A stretch of DNA of 64,000 nt from JAMXLO01 sp963832895 (GCA_963832895.1 CAWHVQ010000021.1:62001-126000); one strand, 5' to 3'. Shown: positions 27,440-36,640, counted from the first letter of the stretch. The notes: generated by a model not told the origin, from the sequence alone. Numbers and translations: made by a program.

Positions 27440-28121
27440 ATGAAACGGCTGTTGCAGCATCCGATCGTGCAGGCGGCGTCGGCCAAACTGCTCGGCCTCT
27501 ATCTCGGCTTCGCGCTACGGACCACGCGGTGGTCGCTCGAGGGCCACGAGCATATGGCGCCGCACGCGGCCGGCGCACCGGTGGTCGTCGCGTTCTGGCA
27601 CGAGCGGCTGCCACTGATGCCGATGCTTTGGCTGAAGGCGCGGCAATCCCCCGAAGGACGCAAGGCGCGCAACCGCGTCCACGTGCTGGTCAGCCAACAC
27701 CGCGACGGTCGCTTCATCGGCGCGGTGGTCAGCCGTTTCGCGCTCAACGTGGTGCTTGGGTCTTCGTCGCGCGGCGGCGCGAAGGGTACGCGGTTGCTGC
27801 TCAGCCTGCTCGACGGCGGCGATCATATCGCCATAACTCCTGACGGCCCCCGCGGCCCGCGCCGGGTTGCCGCGCCTGGGGTGGCCCAGCTTGCCGCGCT
27901 GTCTGGCGCGCCGGGTACTGCCCTGCGCAGCCCAGACGACGCGCCGTTGGGTGCTGCGGACATGGGACCGCATGGTGGTGCCAAAACCGTTCGGCCGCGG
28001 CGTGGTGGTCTGCCTGCCGACGATAGCGGTCGCCCGAGACGGCTGGCAGGACGCCGTGCCGACGATCGGCGCTGCGCTGACTGCCGCCGCCGAGCGAGCC
28101 GACCGGCTATGCGCGGCCTGA
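27440..28121 (+). pseudogene. DUF374 lysophospholipid acyltransferase-like protein, frame-disrupted
   Basis: Residues from 27440 match the DUF374 family, usually found just before waaA: AFWHERLPLMPML, HRDGRFIGAVVSRF, LGSSSRGG and ITPDGPRGPRR. After about 27912 the family continues in the next frame (VLPCAAQTTRRWVL, then MVVPKPFGRG) to a stop at 28121. One extra G in the GGG at 27913-27915 explains the shift. If the indel is an assembly error the gene is intact, about 226 residues; if real, it is broken. The gene's true end overlaps the waaA start. The role, inferred from context, is lipid A/Kdo-region acylation. Confidence 0.75.
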
Positions 28122-29371
28122 ACCCACTCGGCGTGGCCTGGGCGGTGGCGGCGACTGCGGCGGCGCCTGGGGTCCGCTTGCTGCTGCGGGCGCGCGCGGC
28201 ACGCGGCAAGGAGGTGCGAGGGCGGCTCGCCGAGCGCCGGGGCATTGACGCCACGCCGCGGCCGGCGGGACTGCTGGTATGGCTGCACGCCGCCTCGGTC
28301 GGGGAGACGATGTCGATCCTGCCTGTACTGCCGGAGTTGGCCGCGCGCACGCCGACGCCGACGATTTTGCTGACCACCGGCACGGTGACGTCGGCGACGC
28401 TGCTGGGGCAGCGGCTGGACCCGGAGCTGGCACGGCGTGTGCTGCATCGCTTCGCGCCGCTCGATGTGCCGAGATGGGCGGCTCGGTTCCTCGATCATTG
28501 GCGACCCGATGTGGCAGGCTTCGTCGAGAGCGAGCTGTGGCCGAACCTGCTCGCGGGCTGCCGGGCACGGAAGATTCCCACGATGCTGATCAACGCACGG
28601 CTGTCCGACCGTAGCCTGGCACGATGGCGGCGGGTGCCGGGATTCGCGCGGCAGGTGCTAGGTGATTTCACACAGGTGCAGCCCCGCAGCGCGACCGACG
28701 CGGAGCGGCTGCGCGCGCTTGGCTGCGGCCGCGTGGGCAAGCCGGGCGATCTGAAGCTCGCCGCGCCGCCGCTGCCGGCAGACGAGGCGGAGGTGCGACG
28801 GCTACGCGAAATGGTGGCCGGCCGGCCGGTCTGGCTCGCCGCGAGCACCCACCCGGGGGAGGAGGATGCGATCCTTGCCGCCCATCGTGGACTGGCGGCG
28901 GACCATCCCGGGTTGCTGACAATCATTGCCCCGCGCCATCCGGAGCGTGGTGCAAGCATCCCTGCCGCCGGCCACCGGTCGCGCGGCGAAGACCCGCCGG
29001 CGGGGGGCGTGTGGGTTGCCGATACGCTAGGCGAACTTGGGCTGCTGTACCGGCTGGCCGGCATTGCCTTCATCGGGCGCAGCCTTCTGCCACCGGGCGG
29101 GGGGCAGAACCCGCTGGAGCCGGCGCGCCTTGGCTGCGCCATCGCGGTAGGGCCGCATACCGGCAACTTCACCGACCATGTCGCGATGCTGCGCACCGCG
29201 GGCGGACTGACCGTGGTGCGGGATGCGGCCGAGTTGGGCCGTTGGGTGGATGGGCTGTTCCGCGACCCCGCGCGCCGACGAGAGATGGGGGAGGCGGCCG
29301 CGGCGGCTCTCCAACGGCATGGCGACCTGCCGCGTCGCACTGCTGCTGCGCTGCTCGAACTGCTGGCGTAG
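28109..29371 (+). CDS. waaA: Kdo transferase (3-deoxy-D-manno-octulosonic acid transferase)
   Basis: A 420-residue GT30 transferase that adds Kdo to lipid IVA at the inner membrane. The ATG at 28109 lies inside the end of the DUF374 frame. Family features: LLVWLHAASVGETMSILP, FVESELWPN, APRHPERG, and the sugar-nucleotide site GRSLLPPGGGQNPLEPA then VGPHTGNF. It runs directly into lpxK (stop 29371, next ATG 29372). Because of the upstream frame break, an uninterrupted 643-codon frame joins DUF374 and WaaA; the fusion is not real in my reading. Confidence 0.93.
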   Translation: MRGLNPLGVAWAVAATAAAPGVRLLLRARAARGKEVRGRLAERRGIDATPRPAGLLVWLHAASVGETMSILPVLPELAARTPTPTILLTTGTVTSATLLGQRLDPELARRVLHRFAPLDVPRWAARFLDHWRPDVAGFVESELWPNLLAGCRARKIPTMLINARLSDRSLARWRRVPGFARQVLGDFTQVQPRSATDAERLRALGCGRVGKPGDLKLAAPPLPADEAEVRRLREMVAGRPVWLAASTHPGEEDAILAAHRGLAADHPGLLTIIAPRHPERGASIPAAGHRSRGEDPPAGGVWVADTLGELGLLYRLAGIAFIGRSLLPPGGGQNPLEPARLGCAIAVGPHTGNFTDHVAMLRTAGGLTVVRDAAELGRWVDGLFRDPARRREMGEAAAAALQRHGDLPRRTAAALLELLA

Positions 29372-30319
29372 ATGCCGCATCCGCCCGGTTTCTGGCGTCG
29401 CGATGGCTTGCTGCCGAGACTGCTGTCGCCGCTTGCGGCTTGCACCGCCGCTGTCACGGCATGGCGCGTGGCGCGGCCGGGCTGGCACGCGCCGGTGCCG
29501 GTGATCTGCTGCGGCAATGTCACCGTCGGCGGTGCGGGCAAGACTACAGTGGCGCTCGATGTCGGCGCTCGGCTAGTGGCGCGGGGCAAGGCCGTGCATT
29601 TCATTCTGCGCGGCTATGGCGGCTCGGTGCGCGGATCGCACCGCGTCGTTGCCGGTGATACCGCGGCAGGCGTCGGCGATGAGGCGCTGCTGCTCTCGGA
29701 GGTCGCGCCGACGTGGATCGGCGCCGATCGGGCTGCCAGCGCGCGAGAAGCGGTGGCGGCCGGCGCGCACATGCTGGTGATGGATGACGGCCTGCAGAAC
29801 CCCGGACTGCACAAGGACCTGTCGCTGCTGGTGGTGGACGGAGCGTCCGGCTTCGGCAATGGCCGCGTGCTGCCGGCCGGCCCGTTGCGCGAGCCGGTAA
29901 TGGCCGGAGCGGCACGCTGCCAGGCGGCGGTGGTGATCGGGTCGGACAGCGTCGGTCCGCTGCCGTTGCAGGTGCTGCGGGCCAAGCTGCTGCCTGGGCC
30001 GGAGGTCGCGGGCTGGGTGGGCCGCCGCGTGCTGGCGTTCGCCGGCATCGCCCGGCCGGAGAAGTTCTTCACCATGCTGGTGGATGCCGGCGTTATCATC
30101 GCGGCCACGGCACCGTTCCCCGATCACCACCCATTCAGCGAACAGGATCTGCGCCGTGTGCTCGACGAAGCGGCGCGGCGCGGCGCGGCGCCGGTCACGA
30201 CGCCGAAGGACGCAGTGCGGCTGCCTGCCGCGTACCGCGATCGCATCGGTGTCGTCGGGGTGTCGCTTGTCTGGGATGACCCGGGCGCGGTGGATGGGCT
30301 GCTGGAACGCTATGTCTGA
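29372..30319 (+). CDS. lpxK: Tetraacyldisaccharide 4'-kinase
   Basis: A 315-residue inner-membrane-associated kinase that phosphorylates the lipid A disaccharide precursor at 4'. The Walker A is GNVTVGGAGKT (about residues 48-58), followed by the LRGYGGS and GDEALLL segments and MDDGLQNP, all conserved in LpxK. It starts on the base after the waaA stop, so the DUF374-waaA-lpxK block is one transcription unit for lipopolysaccharide core assembly. Confidence 0.93.
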   Translation: MPHPPGFWRRDGLLPRLLSPLAACTAAVTAWRVARPGWHAPVPVICCGNVTVGGAGKTTVALDVGARLVARGKAVHFILRGYGGSVRGSHRVVAGDTAAGVGDEALLLSEVAPTWIGADRAASAREAVAAGAHMLVMDDGLQNPGLHKDLSLLVVDGASGFGNGRVLPAGPLREPVMAGAARCQAAVVIGSDSVGPLPLQVLRAKLLPGPEVAGWVGRRVLAFAGIARPEKFFTMLVDAGVIIAATAPFPDHHPFSEQDLRRVLDEAARRGAAPVTTPKDAVRLPAAYRDRIGVVGVSLVWDDPGAVDGLLERYV

Positions 30320-30360
30320 TATGCGGCGGATGCTCTCGTGGTGTACGCGTATATACAGAC

Positions 30361-30394
30361 GTGGATGGTTTGGCCAAGCCTGGCCATGACGCGG
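30361..30394 (+). repeat. Palindromic intergenic repeat
   Basis: GGCCA-agcc-TGGCC palindrome with flanking GTGGATGG and CATGACGCGGG, resembling the common alphaproteobacterial palindromic repeat with the GGCCRR...YYGGCC core. It lies between convergent genes and could also act as a bidirectional terminator. Confidence 0.45.
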
Positions 30395-30432
30395 GGGACG
30401 GATGCGGGTGGACGGACGGGGATTCCTCTGCG

Positions 30433-31581
30433 CTATGCCGCGGCTTGCCGGAACACGGTGACGAAGCGATCGATGTCGGTCTCGTCGTTGTAAACGTGCG
30501 GGCTGATGCGCATGAGGCCGAGGCGGGGGCTGACGAAGACCTTTGCCGCCTCAAGCCGCCTGATCATGTCGTCGGGCATACCCTCGGGGAAGCGCAGGGA
30601 GAGAATATGCGGGGCACGCACGTGGGGTTCCGACACGAGGACGCCCGAGTTGCGCAGTCCATCCGAGAGGCGATCGGTCAGCATTCGTAGCCGCTCGATG
30701 ACGGCATCGCTGCCCCAGTCGGCGACCATCTCCATGCCGATCGAGGCCATCTCCAGCGAGATGTAATGATCGCGCTCGCCCATGTCGTAGCGTCGTGCAT
30801 TTGCTACATAACCCGTGTCGCGCAGGTAGGGCGTGCGTTCCGAGCTGAGCGCGCGGCGCTGCGAGGCGGCCTGCTCGATCGACGCGCCGTTCTGCCAGCG
30901 TTTGGCAACGTAGAGGAACGCGCGGCCGTACGGGCCAAGGACCCACTTGTAGGTCGGGAACACCAGGAAGTCGGGATCCAGCGCGCTCACGTCGATGCGC
31001 ATGACGCCGACGCCGTGGGTCGCGTCGATGACGAAGCGCGCGTCGTGTTGCCTCAGCGCGACGGCGATCCGGTCGAGGTCGATCGCGCCACCATCCGCCC
31101 AGTGCACGGACGAGATCGACGCCATCCCTACCAGCGGTGCGCCCTTTCGTTCGATCGCCGTGAGGAGCGCCGTGGTCCAGTCACCGTCGTCCGGACGCGG
31201 GACGATCTCCACGATGAACCCCTGCGCGTCGGCGCGGCCGAGCCATTCCAGCACGGGCGATGAATGATCGTCCTGCAGCAACAGCACGCGACTGCCGCGT
31301 GGCACGGTCAGCACCTTCCCGGCGGTGGCGATGCCGTAGCTCACCGAGGAGATCAGCGCGACGTCGTCCGGGGCGGCGTTGATGAGCCGGGCTGCTGCGG
31401 CGCGGGCGCGCTCGAATTGGCGCTGTGCATTGCCTGGCTCGATCGCCCAGGGCTGCGCCTTGCGGGCGACGCCGAGCTCGCCGGCTGTCTTCACCGCACG
31501 CGGCAGTGGGGCGACGGCGGCGGCGTTCAGGTAGCAGATGGTTTCGGGGATATCGAACAGCGCGCGTTGCGACGGCAGCAT
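30433..31581 (-). CDS. Class V aminotransferase-fold PLP enzyme
   Basis: A 382-residue fold-type I PLP enzyme of the isopenicillin N epimerase/cysteine desulfurase-like group. Visible elements: substrate-gate start (ETICYLNAAAVAPLP), cofactor-binding SSVSYGIATAG, the Asp binding the pyridine nitrogen in FVIDATHGVG, and the Schiff-base lysine in FLVFPTYKWVLGPYG. Start at 31581 is taken at the family N-terminus (MLPSQRALFDIPE). It follows the hydroxyproline dehydratase-like gene by 16 bp, suggesting an amino-acid catabolic operon. Substrate unknown. Confidence 0.85.
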   Translation of the reverse strand: MLPSQRALFDIPETICYLNAAAVAPLPRAVKTAGELGVARKAQPWAIEPGNAQRQFERARAAAARLINAAPDDVALISSVSYGIATAGKVLTVPRGSRVLLLQDDHSSPVLEWLGRADAQGFIVEIVPRPDDGDWTTALLTAIERKGAPLVGMASISSVHWADGGAIDLDRIAVALRQHDARFVIDATHGVGVMRIDVSALDPDFLVFPTYKWVLGPYGRAFLYVAKRWQNGASIEQAASQRRALSSERTPYLRDTGYVANARRYDMGERDHYISLEMASIGMEMVADWGSDAVIERLRMLTDRLSDGLRNSGVLVSEPHVRAPHILSLRFPEGMPDDMIRRLEAAKVFVSPRLGLMRISPHVYNDETDIDRFVTVFRQAAA

Positions 31582-31597
31582 GTGGTGGTGTCTCCGT

Positions 31598-32635
31598 TTA
31601 TCTCGGTGGCAATGGAGATGGGTCTTCGATGGCGAAGCCGTCGCGCAAGGCGTCGGTTTCCTCGACGATCCAGGTCGCGGTGCCGCTGAAGGCGGCGGTG
31701 CCGGCGACGCGGACGCGCCAGGCGCGATGCGCGCCCAGTTGCTCTTCGCCCAGCAGCTTGGCGTGGAAGGGCACTCCGGAGGCACCGGCGAAGGCGCGGG
31801 TTGCGCTGGGCTCGATCAGCCCGCGCGCCGCATCGACCGCCATGCGCGCCGTGACGCCGCTGCCGGTGGCGCTGCGGTCGATCTGGCCCTCGCCGAATAC
31901 GCAGAAATGGCGACTGGGGCGCGGCGCGGCGGGCGGCGTATCGTCGGTCAGGATGGCGCCGTACAGGAAGGAGAGGTCGGGCTCGGTGGGGTGGTGGACC
32001 TCGCTGCGGGTGCGGATCACGTGCATGACTGCCAGCGCTGCCGCGCGAAGCTGCCCGACCGGCGAAGTGTGCAGGTCGAGGCCGAGGCGCGAGGCCGGCA
32101 GGATGGCGTAGAACGCCCCGCCGTAGCCGATGTCGTAGAGAACACGGCCGGTGCTGGGGAGATCGACGGGCGCGTCGAGTGCGGCGGCGAAGGCGGGCAC
32201 GCTGTCGAACGCGACGTGAGCGCCGCCGTCCGAGACATGCAGGGCGACCGGGCCACAGGGGCATTCCAGGATGAAGTCCGCGGTGCCGGAATGCAGTGGG
32301 ACACGGCCGGAGGTGACCGCCCAGCGGCCGAGCGCGATCGTGGCATGGCCGCACATGGTGCTGAAGCCGGAGTGATGCATGAACAGCACGCCGAACGCCG
32401 CGGGCGAGGCTGCGGGGACGACGAGCGCGCCGTACATCTCGGCGTGGCCGCGGGGCTCCAGCATGAGGCGGCGGCGATGGAGGTCGAGGCGTGTGGCGGC
32501 GTCTTGGCGCTTTTCGAGGACGCTGGCGCCGCGGGGCTCCGGGAAGCCTTCGAGGACGAGACGCACCGGTTCGCCGCCAGTGTGCATCTCGAGGGTGCGG
32601 TAGGTGGCGATGGAGCGAGCGGACAGGTTGGTCAT
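31598..32635 (-). CDS. Proline racemase-family protein, trans-3-hydroxy-L-proline dehydratase-like
   Basis: A 345-residue protein of the proline/hydroxyproline racemase family. The first catalytic cysteine is present (STMCGHAT, C95). The second site reads DRSATGSGV, with Thr (T257) where true racemases have Cys. The Cys/Thr pair is the signature of trans-3-hydroxy-L-proline dehydratases, which give pyrroline-2-carboxylate. The adjacent PLP enzyme is in the same operon. A 4-hydroxyproline epimerase is less likely because it would need both cysteines. Confidence 0.82.
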   Translation of the reverse strand: MTNLSARSIATYRTLEMHTGGEPVRLVLEGFPEPRGASVLEKRQDAATRLDLHRRRLMLEPRGHAEMYGALVVPAASPAAFGVLFMHHSGFSTMCGHATIALGRWAVTSGRVPLHSGTADFILECPCGPVALHVSDGGAHVAFDSVPAFAAALDAPVDLPSTGRVLYDIGYGGAFYAILPASRLGLDLHTSPVGQLRAAALAVMHVIRTRSEVHHPTEPDLSFLYGAILTDDTPPAAPRPSRHFCVFGEGQIDRSATGSGVTARMAVDAARGLIEPSATRAFAGASGVPFHAKLLGEEQLGAHRAWRVRVAGTAAFSGTATWIVEETDALRDGFAIEDPSPLPPR

Positions 32636-32705
32636 GATGGCGGTGTGGCGGGTGGCGGCTTCGTTGACAATGCCCCTCGTTTGGACCTAGAGGCGCGGTT
32701 CGCGC

Positions 32706-32788
32706 GGAGGGGTGCCCGAGAGGCTAAAGGGGACGGACTGTAAATCCGTTGGCGCACGCCTACGTTGGTTCGAATCCAACCCCCTCCA
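32706..32788 (+). tRNA. tRNA-Tyr (GTA)
   Basis: Acceptor arm GGAGGGG (32706-32712) pairs with CCCCTCC (32781-32787), discriminator A at 32788. Anticodon stem ACGGA/TCCGT encloses loop CTGTAAA with anticodon GTA at 32740-32742. A long variable arm and T arm GTTGG-TTCGAAT-CCAAC complete a class II tRNA of about 83 nt. No CCA is encoded: the next bases are TTCC. Its 3' half from the anticodon loop is repeated at 37232, where CCA is present. Confidence 0.95.
32741..32788 (+). repeat. att repeat, tRNA side
   Basis: 48-bp direct repeat running from the second base of the tRNA-Tyr anticodon to its discriminator. Identical to 37232-37279. Confidence 0.85.
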
Positions 32789-32945
32789 TTCCTTCGGTTT
32801 TGCAGACCCTTACGGGAAGTGCGTGATCGGCTGGGCTGGGCGATACCGTCCCGATTGTGCCGGCCTTGCCATATCAGGCACCGTTGCTGATGTGCCCCAG
32901 ATTGGCGCTATGCTGTGCTGCCGCTTCGACGCAAGAAGATGGACC

Positions 32946-33368
32946 ATGACGTCATGGGGTTCTGAACGGATCAGGGATGCTGCCATCCTTGTCGCCCGCA
33001 TCCTGCTAGTTTTGCTCTTCGTAGTATTCGGTTGGGGCAAGCTCGCTAACTACTCAGCGACTGTTGGTTACATGGCGAACGTCGGCACCCCCATACCCTC
33101 CGTCGCTGCCCTCGTGGCGATTGTGGTCGAGTTCTTCGTCGCGCTCGCGGTCGCCTTCGGCGCATGGACGCGCCCGCTGGCCCTCCTGCTCGCGCTCTAT
33201 ACATTGGGAACCGCGCTCATCGCGCACCACTTCTGGACCATGGATGGCGCCGCCCGCTCTGCGAACGCGATCAACTTCTACAAAAACATCAGCATTATTG
33301 GTGGGTTCCTCCTGCTCTATGTCACTGGTGGCGGCAAGTATTCGGTGGATGCTCGCATCGGCCGATAG
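32946..33368 (+). CDS. DoxX-family membrane protein
   Basis: A 140-residue protein with four predicted membrane helices: ILVARILLVLLFVVFGWGKL, a second near SVAALVAIVVEFFVALAVAFGAW, a third near LALLLALYTLGTALIAHHFW, and a last one, ISIIGGFLLLYV. This is the DoxX/DoxD-like layout. Relatives are membrane subunits or accessory proteins, some linked to thiosulfate oxidation or oxidative stress. Start at 32946. It lies inside the tRNA-bounded island, so it is probably cargo. Antisense to it is the read-through tail of the integrase frame. Confidence 0.78.
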   Translation: MTSWGSERIRDAAILVARILLVLLFVVFGWGKLANYSATVGYMANVGTPIPSVAALVAIVVEFFVALAVAFGAWTRPLALLLALYTLGTALIAHHFWTMDGAARSANAINFYKNISIIGGFLLLYVTGGGKYSVDARIGR

Positions 33369-34068
33369 CCGGGATTTCGGCTGATGAATGCCTCGGCCAG
33401 CCGTGCCAGGGCGGCGCGCAGTGGTATGGGCACTTGCGTTAGACACCGTTTCACCTGTGCCGGATTTTGCACCGGTTTTAGCGGCGAACTCGGCTATCGC
33501 TTGATAAAGGTGGCTGGTGACGATGTGGGCGTACCGCATGGTCATCGCGATCGTCTTGTGGCCGAGGATCGCCTGTAGCGCGGGGATGTCCCCGGTGGCC
33601 TGTAGGAAGGTGCTGGCAGAGGCGTGGCGCAGATCGTGGCACCGGAACGGCACTCCTGCTCGTCGGGCCACCAGGGCGAAGCTGTTGGCAAAGTTGGTGT
33701 ATCGCTGACCGTCGGCGTGCCAGAACACGTATGGTGAGATGAGATGCCGAGGTGTGCCGATCAGTGTGCCGAGTGCGGCATCGCTCAATGGCACCACCCG
33801 TGGGCTTGAGGTCTTCGTCTTGGTCAGCCTGACCTCTCGGCGCGGGATCGATACCTGCGACCACTCCAATGAGCAGACTTCCTCCTGACGGATGCCAGTC
33901 TCGGCCAGGAACCGAATCGCCCTGCTGGTCATAGGCCGAGCAAGCGACCAGTTCATCTATCTGTTCCCCGTTGGGATACGCCGTTCGTGGCTGTGATTCG
34001 CGTATATGCCGCTTGCTGAACTGCTTCACGGGGTTGGCGTCGATGAGTCCCAGCCGCGGCGCAGGACA
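33054..34068 (-). pseudogene. Tyrosine-recombinase integrase, truncated and frame-shifted
   Basis: The catalytic half is readable from 33956 downward: Arg in TGIRQEEVCSLEW, HxxR in CHDLRHASAS, then LGHK and the nucleophile-type Tyr in RYAH. The upstream part (NPVKQFSKRHIRESQPRTAY, 33960-34068) is in another frame, with a +1 shift near 33920-33940. The N-terminal arm-binding domain is missing beyond about 34068. The 3' end lacks a normal stop and reads on to 33054, antisense to the DoxX gene. It faces the tRNA-Tyr att site, so it is probably the integrase that placed the island. Confidence 0.75.
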
Positions 34069-34345
34069 TCATGCAACTTAGGGTAGCCAGATCGATGGCT
34101 TCGACGATCTCGCTTATACGCTCCCATTCGTCATCGTCGGGATCGAGGGTAGTCGCGAACGTGCGTATGTTGCGGCTGCTGTTTGGGATGAGAAAAAACA
34201 AGCTGCTGTCGATAGCGTGCTGTGCAAGCGCCTGCTTCGCCTGCTGGGCGATCTGCGGAAGCATCTCCTCGGCTCGATCGCGGTGAGCCGTGAGGTCGTC
34301 ATCGTCTGCCAGATCGTCCCCGGTCTCCGCTTCCATTGCCGCCAT
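33953..34345 (-). CDS. Small acidic ORF in island, unrecognised
   Basis: About 130 codons from 34345. The first 95 residues are acidic and helix-like (DDLADDDD, RAEEMLPQIAQQAKQALAQ, DPDDDEWERISEIVEAID). The last 35 overlap, in another frame, the integrase remnant and look unlike protein. It may be a remnant gene joined to the integrase fragment by deletion. Function unknown. Confidence 0.35.
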   Translation of the reverse strand: MAAMEAETGDDLADDDDLTAHRDRAEEMLPQIAQQAKQALAQHAIDSSLFFLIPNSSRNIRTFATTLDPDDDEWERISEIVEAIDLATLSCMMSCAAAGTHRRQPREAVQQAAYTRITATNGVSQRGTDR

Positions 34346-34708
34346 CCATCGCTGCTGCGGCGGTATTTATGACCGCTGAGAATCCGGTCGGGGATCAGCC
34401 TGGGTTGCCGGGTCTGTGGAAATGAGAGCCGGGTTCTCATTTCCATCCACGAAACAAACGCCGTGGTCGCTTCGCCGACGACTACCACGTAGACCGCTGC
34501 ACAGGCTGCTGAGGGAGGACGCTCTGCGGACTGACTCAATAGTCCGCCATTCGGCGCCCTATCAGGCGCCCGGCGGCCTGTGCCGACAGACCTAATCTCG
34601 TCGCCCTGGCTCCTATCGGCCTCGCTCCCTCGCTCTGGCCAAGCCATTGAAATCATTGTGGGTCATCCCCAATGGAGGCACGCCCCCTGGTTCGGCGGCG
34701 ACCTGTAA
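34346..34708. other. Island spacer with no clear gene
   Basis: 363 bases between the small acidic ORF and the left end of IS630. All long frames here look like shadows. No RNA gene recognised. Confidence 0.5.
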
Positions 34709-34724
34709 TACCAATGCCCTCTGA

Positions 34725-35300
34725 TCAGAACCTATGTGCCCAATCTCGCAGACCGATGGACATGATGGTCCACGGCTGATCGACGAGTTTGTTCCAGGCA
34801 TCGCAACAGTGGTCGAGAATATCGTCGTAGGAGAAGAACACGCGGTTGGAGAGCCAGTTGTCGCGGACGAATTGCCAGATGTTCTCGACCGGGTTGAGTT
34901 CGGGGCACTTCGCGGGCAGTGGCACGAGCGTGATGTTGGGCGGTATGGCGAGCTGGTGCGACAGGTGCCATCCCGCCTGGTCAAGGAGCAGTACGGCGTG
35001 GCAGCGAGGCGCGACGGCTGTGGCGATCTCGGCCAGGTGCAGGTTCATCGCCTCGGTATTGCATCGGGGCAGCACGAGCGCTGCCCCCTTGCCGAGCGCG
35101 GGACAGATGGCGCCGAAGATGTAGGTGGAAGCGGTGCGCTGATCGGACGGCGCGGCTGGCCGTGTTCCACGTCTGGCCCAGCGACGGGTGAGCTTGTTCT
35201 TCTGTCCGATCCTGGCTTCATCGGCGAACCAGACCTCTATCGCGGCAGGATCGACACCCTTGTCCTGCGCGATCTCGCCCAGGATGGCGGGGAAACTTTT
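34725..35300 (-). pseudogene. IS630 transposase, C-terminal part
   Basis: 191 residues of a DDE transposase: FADEARIG holds the first catalytic Asp region, LLLDQAGWH the second, and LPAKCPELNPVENIW the final catalytic Glu region. The frame begins directly at the TTTT junction (35297-35300) with the inner element. It joins in frame to the N-terminal part at 36657 if the inner element and one TTTT are removed. Confidence 0.9.
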
Positions 35301-35369
35301 ATGGGATGGCCCGCCCCTCTACCCGGCAGCGTAGGCTGACCGTGCAACCGGAGGGGAAGGAGGGTTCCA

Positions 35370-36398
35370 ATGGAGATCGCGGTTCTCGGGATCGACTTGG
35401 GGAAGAACAGCTGCAGTGTGGTGGGTCTGGACGGGACCGGACAGGTGGTCATGCGGCGGCGGATGCAGCGCGACAGCGTGATCAAGTTGGCCTCCAGCAT
35501 GGCGCCTTGCGTGGTGGCGATGGAAGCCTGCTGTGGTGCTCACCATCTTGGTCGCATCGTGCGCGACCAAGGGCATCAGGTGCGGCTGATGTCACCGGAA
35601 TATGTCCGGCCGTACGTGAAGGCGCAGAAGAACGATGACCGGGATGCAGAAGCGATTGCCGAGGCGGCGACGCGGCCGACAATGCGCTTCGTCGAGTTGA
35701 AGAGTGCCGAGCAACTCGACATGCAGTCGCTCCATCGCGTCCGCGATCGACTGGTTGGCGAACGGACCGCATTGATGAATCAGCTGCGCGCCGTGTTGCT
35801 GGAGCGTGGCATCACCGTGCCGCAAGGACGCCGCAAGCTTGAGCAGCATTTGGCGGTGATCCTGGACGGCGAGGATGTGCGATTGAGCCCGCGCGTGCGC
35901 TTGTTGGTCGGGGACATGCGAGCAGAATGGGGAGCGCTGGACCGTCGTATCGCGGCATTCGACGATGAATTCGCCGCCCAGGCCAAGACCGATGATGCGG
36001 CTCATCGCCTGGCAAGCATCCCCGGGATCGGCGTGCTGAACGCGACGGCTCTGTCGGCAGCTGTCGGCAATGCCGCCTCGTTTGCACGCGGGCGCGATCT
36101 CGCTGCCTGGCTCGGCCTGGTGCCACGGCAGATGACGACAGGCGGCAAGCCACGGCTGATGGGGATCAGCAAACGTGGCAACAAATACTTGCGCAAGCTG
36201 CTGGTGCATGGCGCTCGGGCGGCGTTACCTTCGCTGTCGGCAAGCACGACACCGCTGGGGAAATGGCTGCGGAATCTCCTGCAACGGGCGCACAAGAACA
36301 CGGTCATAGTCGCGCTGGCGAACAAGCTGGCGCGGATCGTCTGGGCGGTGCTGCGCCATGGCGGAACATATGACGCCGGCGCGCTGACGGTGGCCTGA
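35370..36398 (+). CDS. IS110-family (IS1111 group) DEDD transposase
   Basis: A 342-residue recombinase. The N-terminal RuvC-like DEDD domain shows GIDLGKNSC, VVAMEACCG and KNDDRDAEAIAEA. The C-terminal transposase-20 domain has IPGIGVLNATALSAAVG, LAAWLGLVPRQ and RLMGISKRGNKYLRKLLVHGARA, with the conserved Ser of SKRGN. Length and motifs look complete, so the element may be active. It recognises DNA through a bridge RNA in characterised relatives. Confidence 0.95.
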   Translation: MEIAVLGIDLGKNSCSVVGLDGTGQVVMRRRMQRDSVIKLASSMAPCVVAMEACCGAHHLGRIVRDQGHQVRLMSPEYVRPYVKAQKNDDRDAEAIAEAATRPTMRFVELKSAEQLDMQSLHRVRDRLVGERTALMNQLRAVLLERGITVPQGRRKLEQHLAVILDGEDVRLSPRVRLLVGDMRAEWGALDRRIAAFDDEFAAQAKTDDAAHRLASIPGIGVLNATALSAAVGNAASFARGRDLAAWLGLVPRQMTTGGKPRLMGISKRGNKYLRKLLVHGARAALPSLSASTTPLGKWLRNLLQRAHKNTVIVALANKLARIVWAVLRHGGTYDAGALTVA

Positions 36399-36640
36399 TT
36401 GAGATCACCGAACGCGCTGACACGCGCGGGCGGTTGACGATGTCTGTGGGTGGTGGAAGCGAGATGGCCTGACAGTTCAACCGGCGCTCTGGCAACCTGG
36501 CTTTAAAAATGGCGCTCTGACGCCGTAACTTTTATGAGGACCGGGACGCGCGGATCTCCATCTTGGCCGGGGCTGTGCCCACAGGCCGGATACGTTGATG
36601 CAGACTGGTTCAGATCAAATCACAAAAACTGCTTGCGGAC
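36399..36640 (+). ncRNA. Candidate bridge RNA region of the IS1111-type element
   Basis: Non-coding 3' flank of the transposase, where IS1111-group elements carry their bridge RNA (established for the family). Within it, AACTTTTATG at 36527-36536 equals the left junction (35294-35303), and TTTAAAA at 36502-36508 equals bases of the right target flank. A GGCG/CGCC hairpin lies between them. The RNA ends cannot be set by eye. Confidence 0.4.

Noticed and set aside
27440..29371. One 643-residue bifunctional acyltransferase-Kdo transferase
   Set aside because: The segment between the domains reads as frame-shifted DUF374, whose family sequence continues in the next frame. waaA has its own ATG at 28109.
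32712..32945. N-terminal extension of the DoxX-like gene into tRNA-Tyr
   Set aside because: It would translate the tRNA gene. The ATG at 32946 gives a normal DoxX start.
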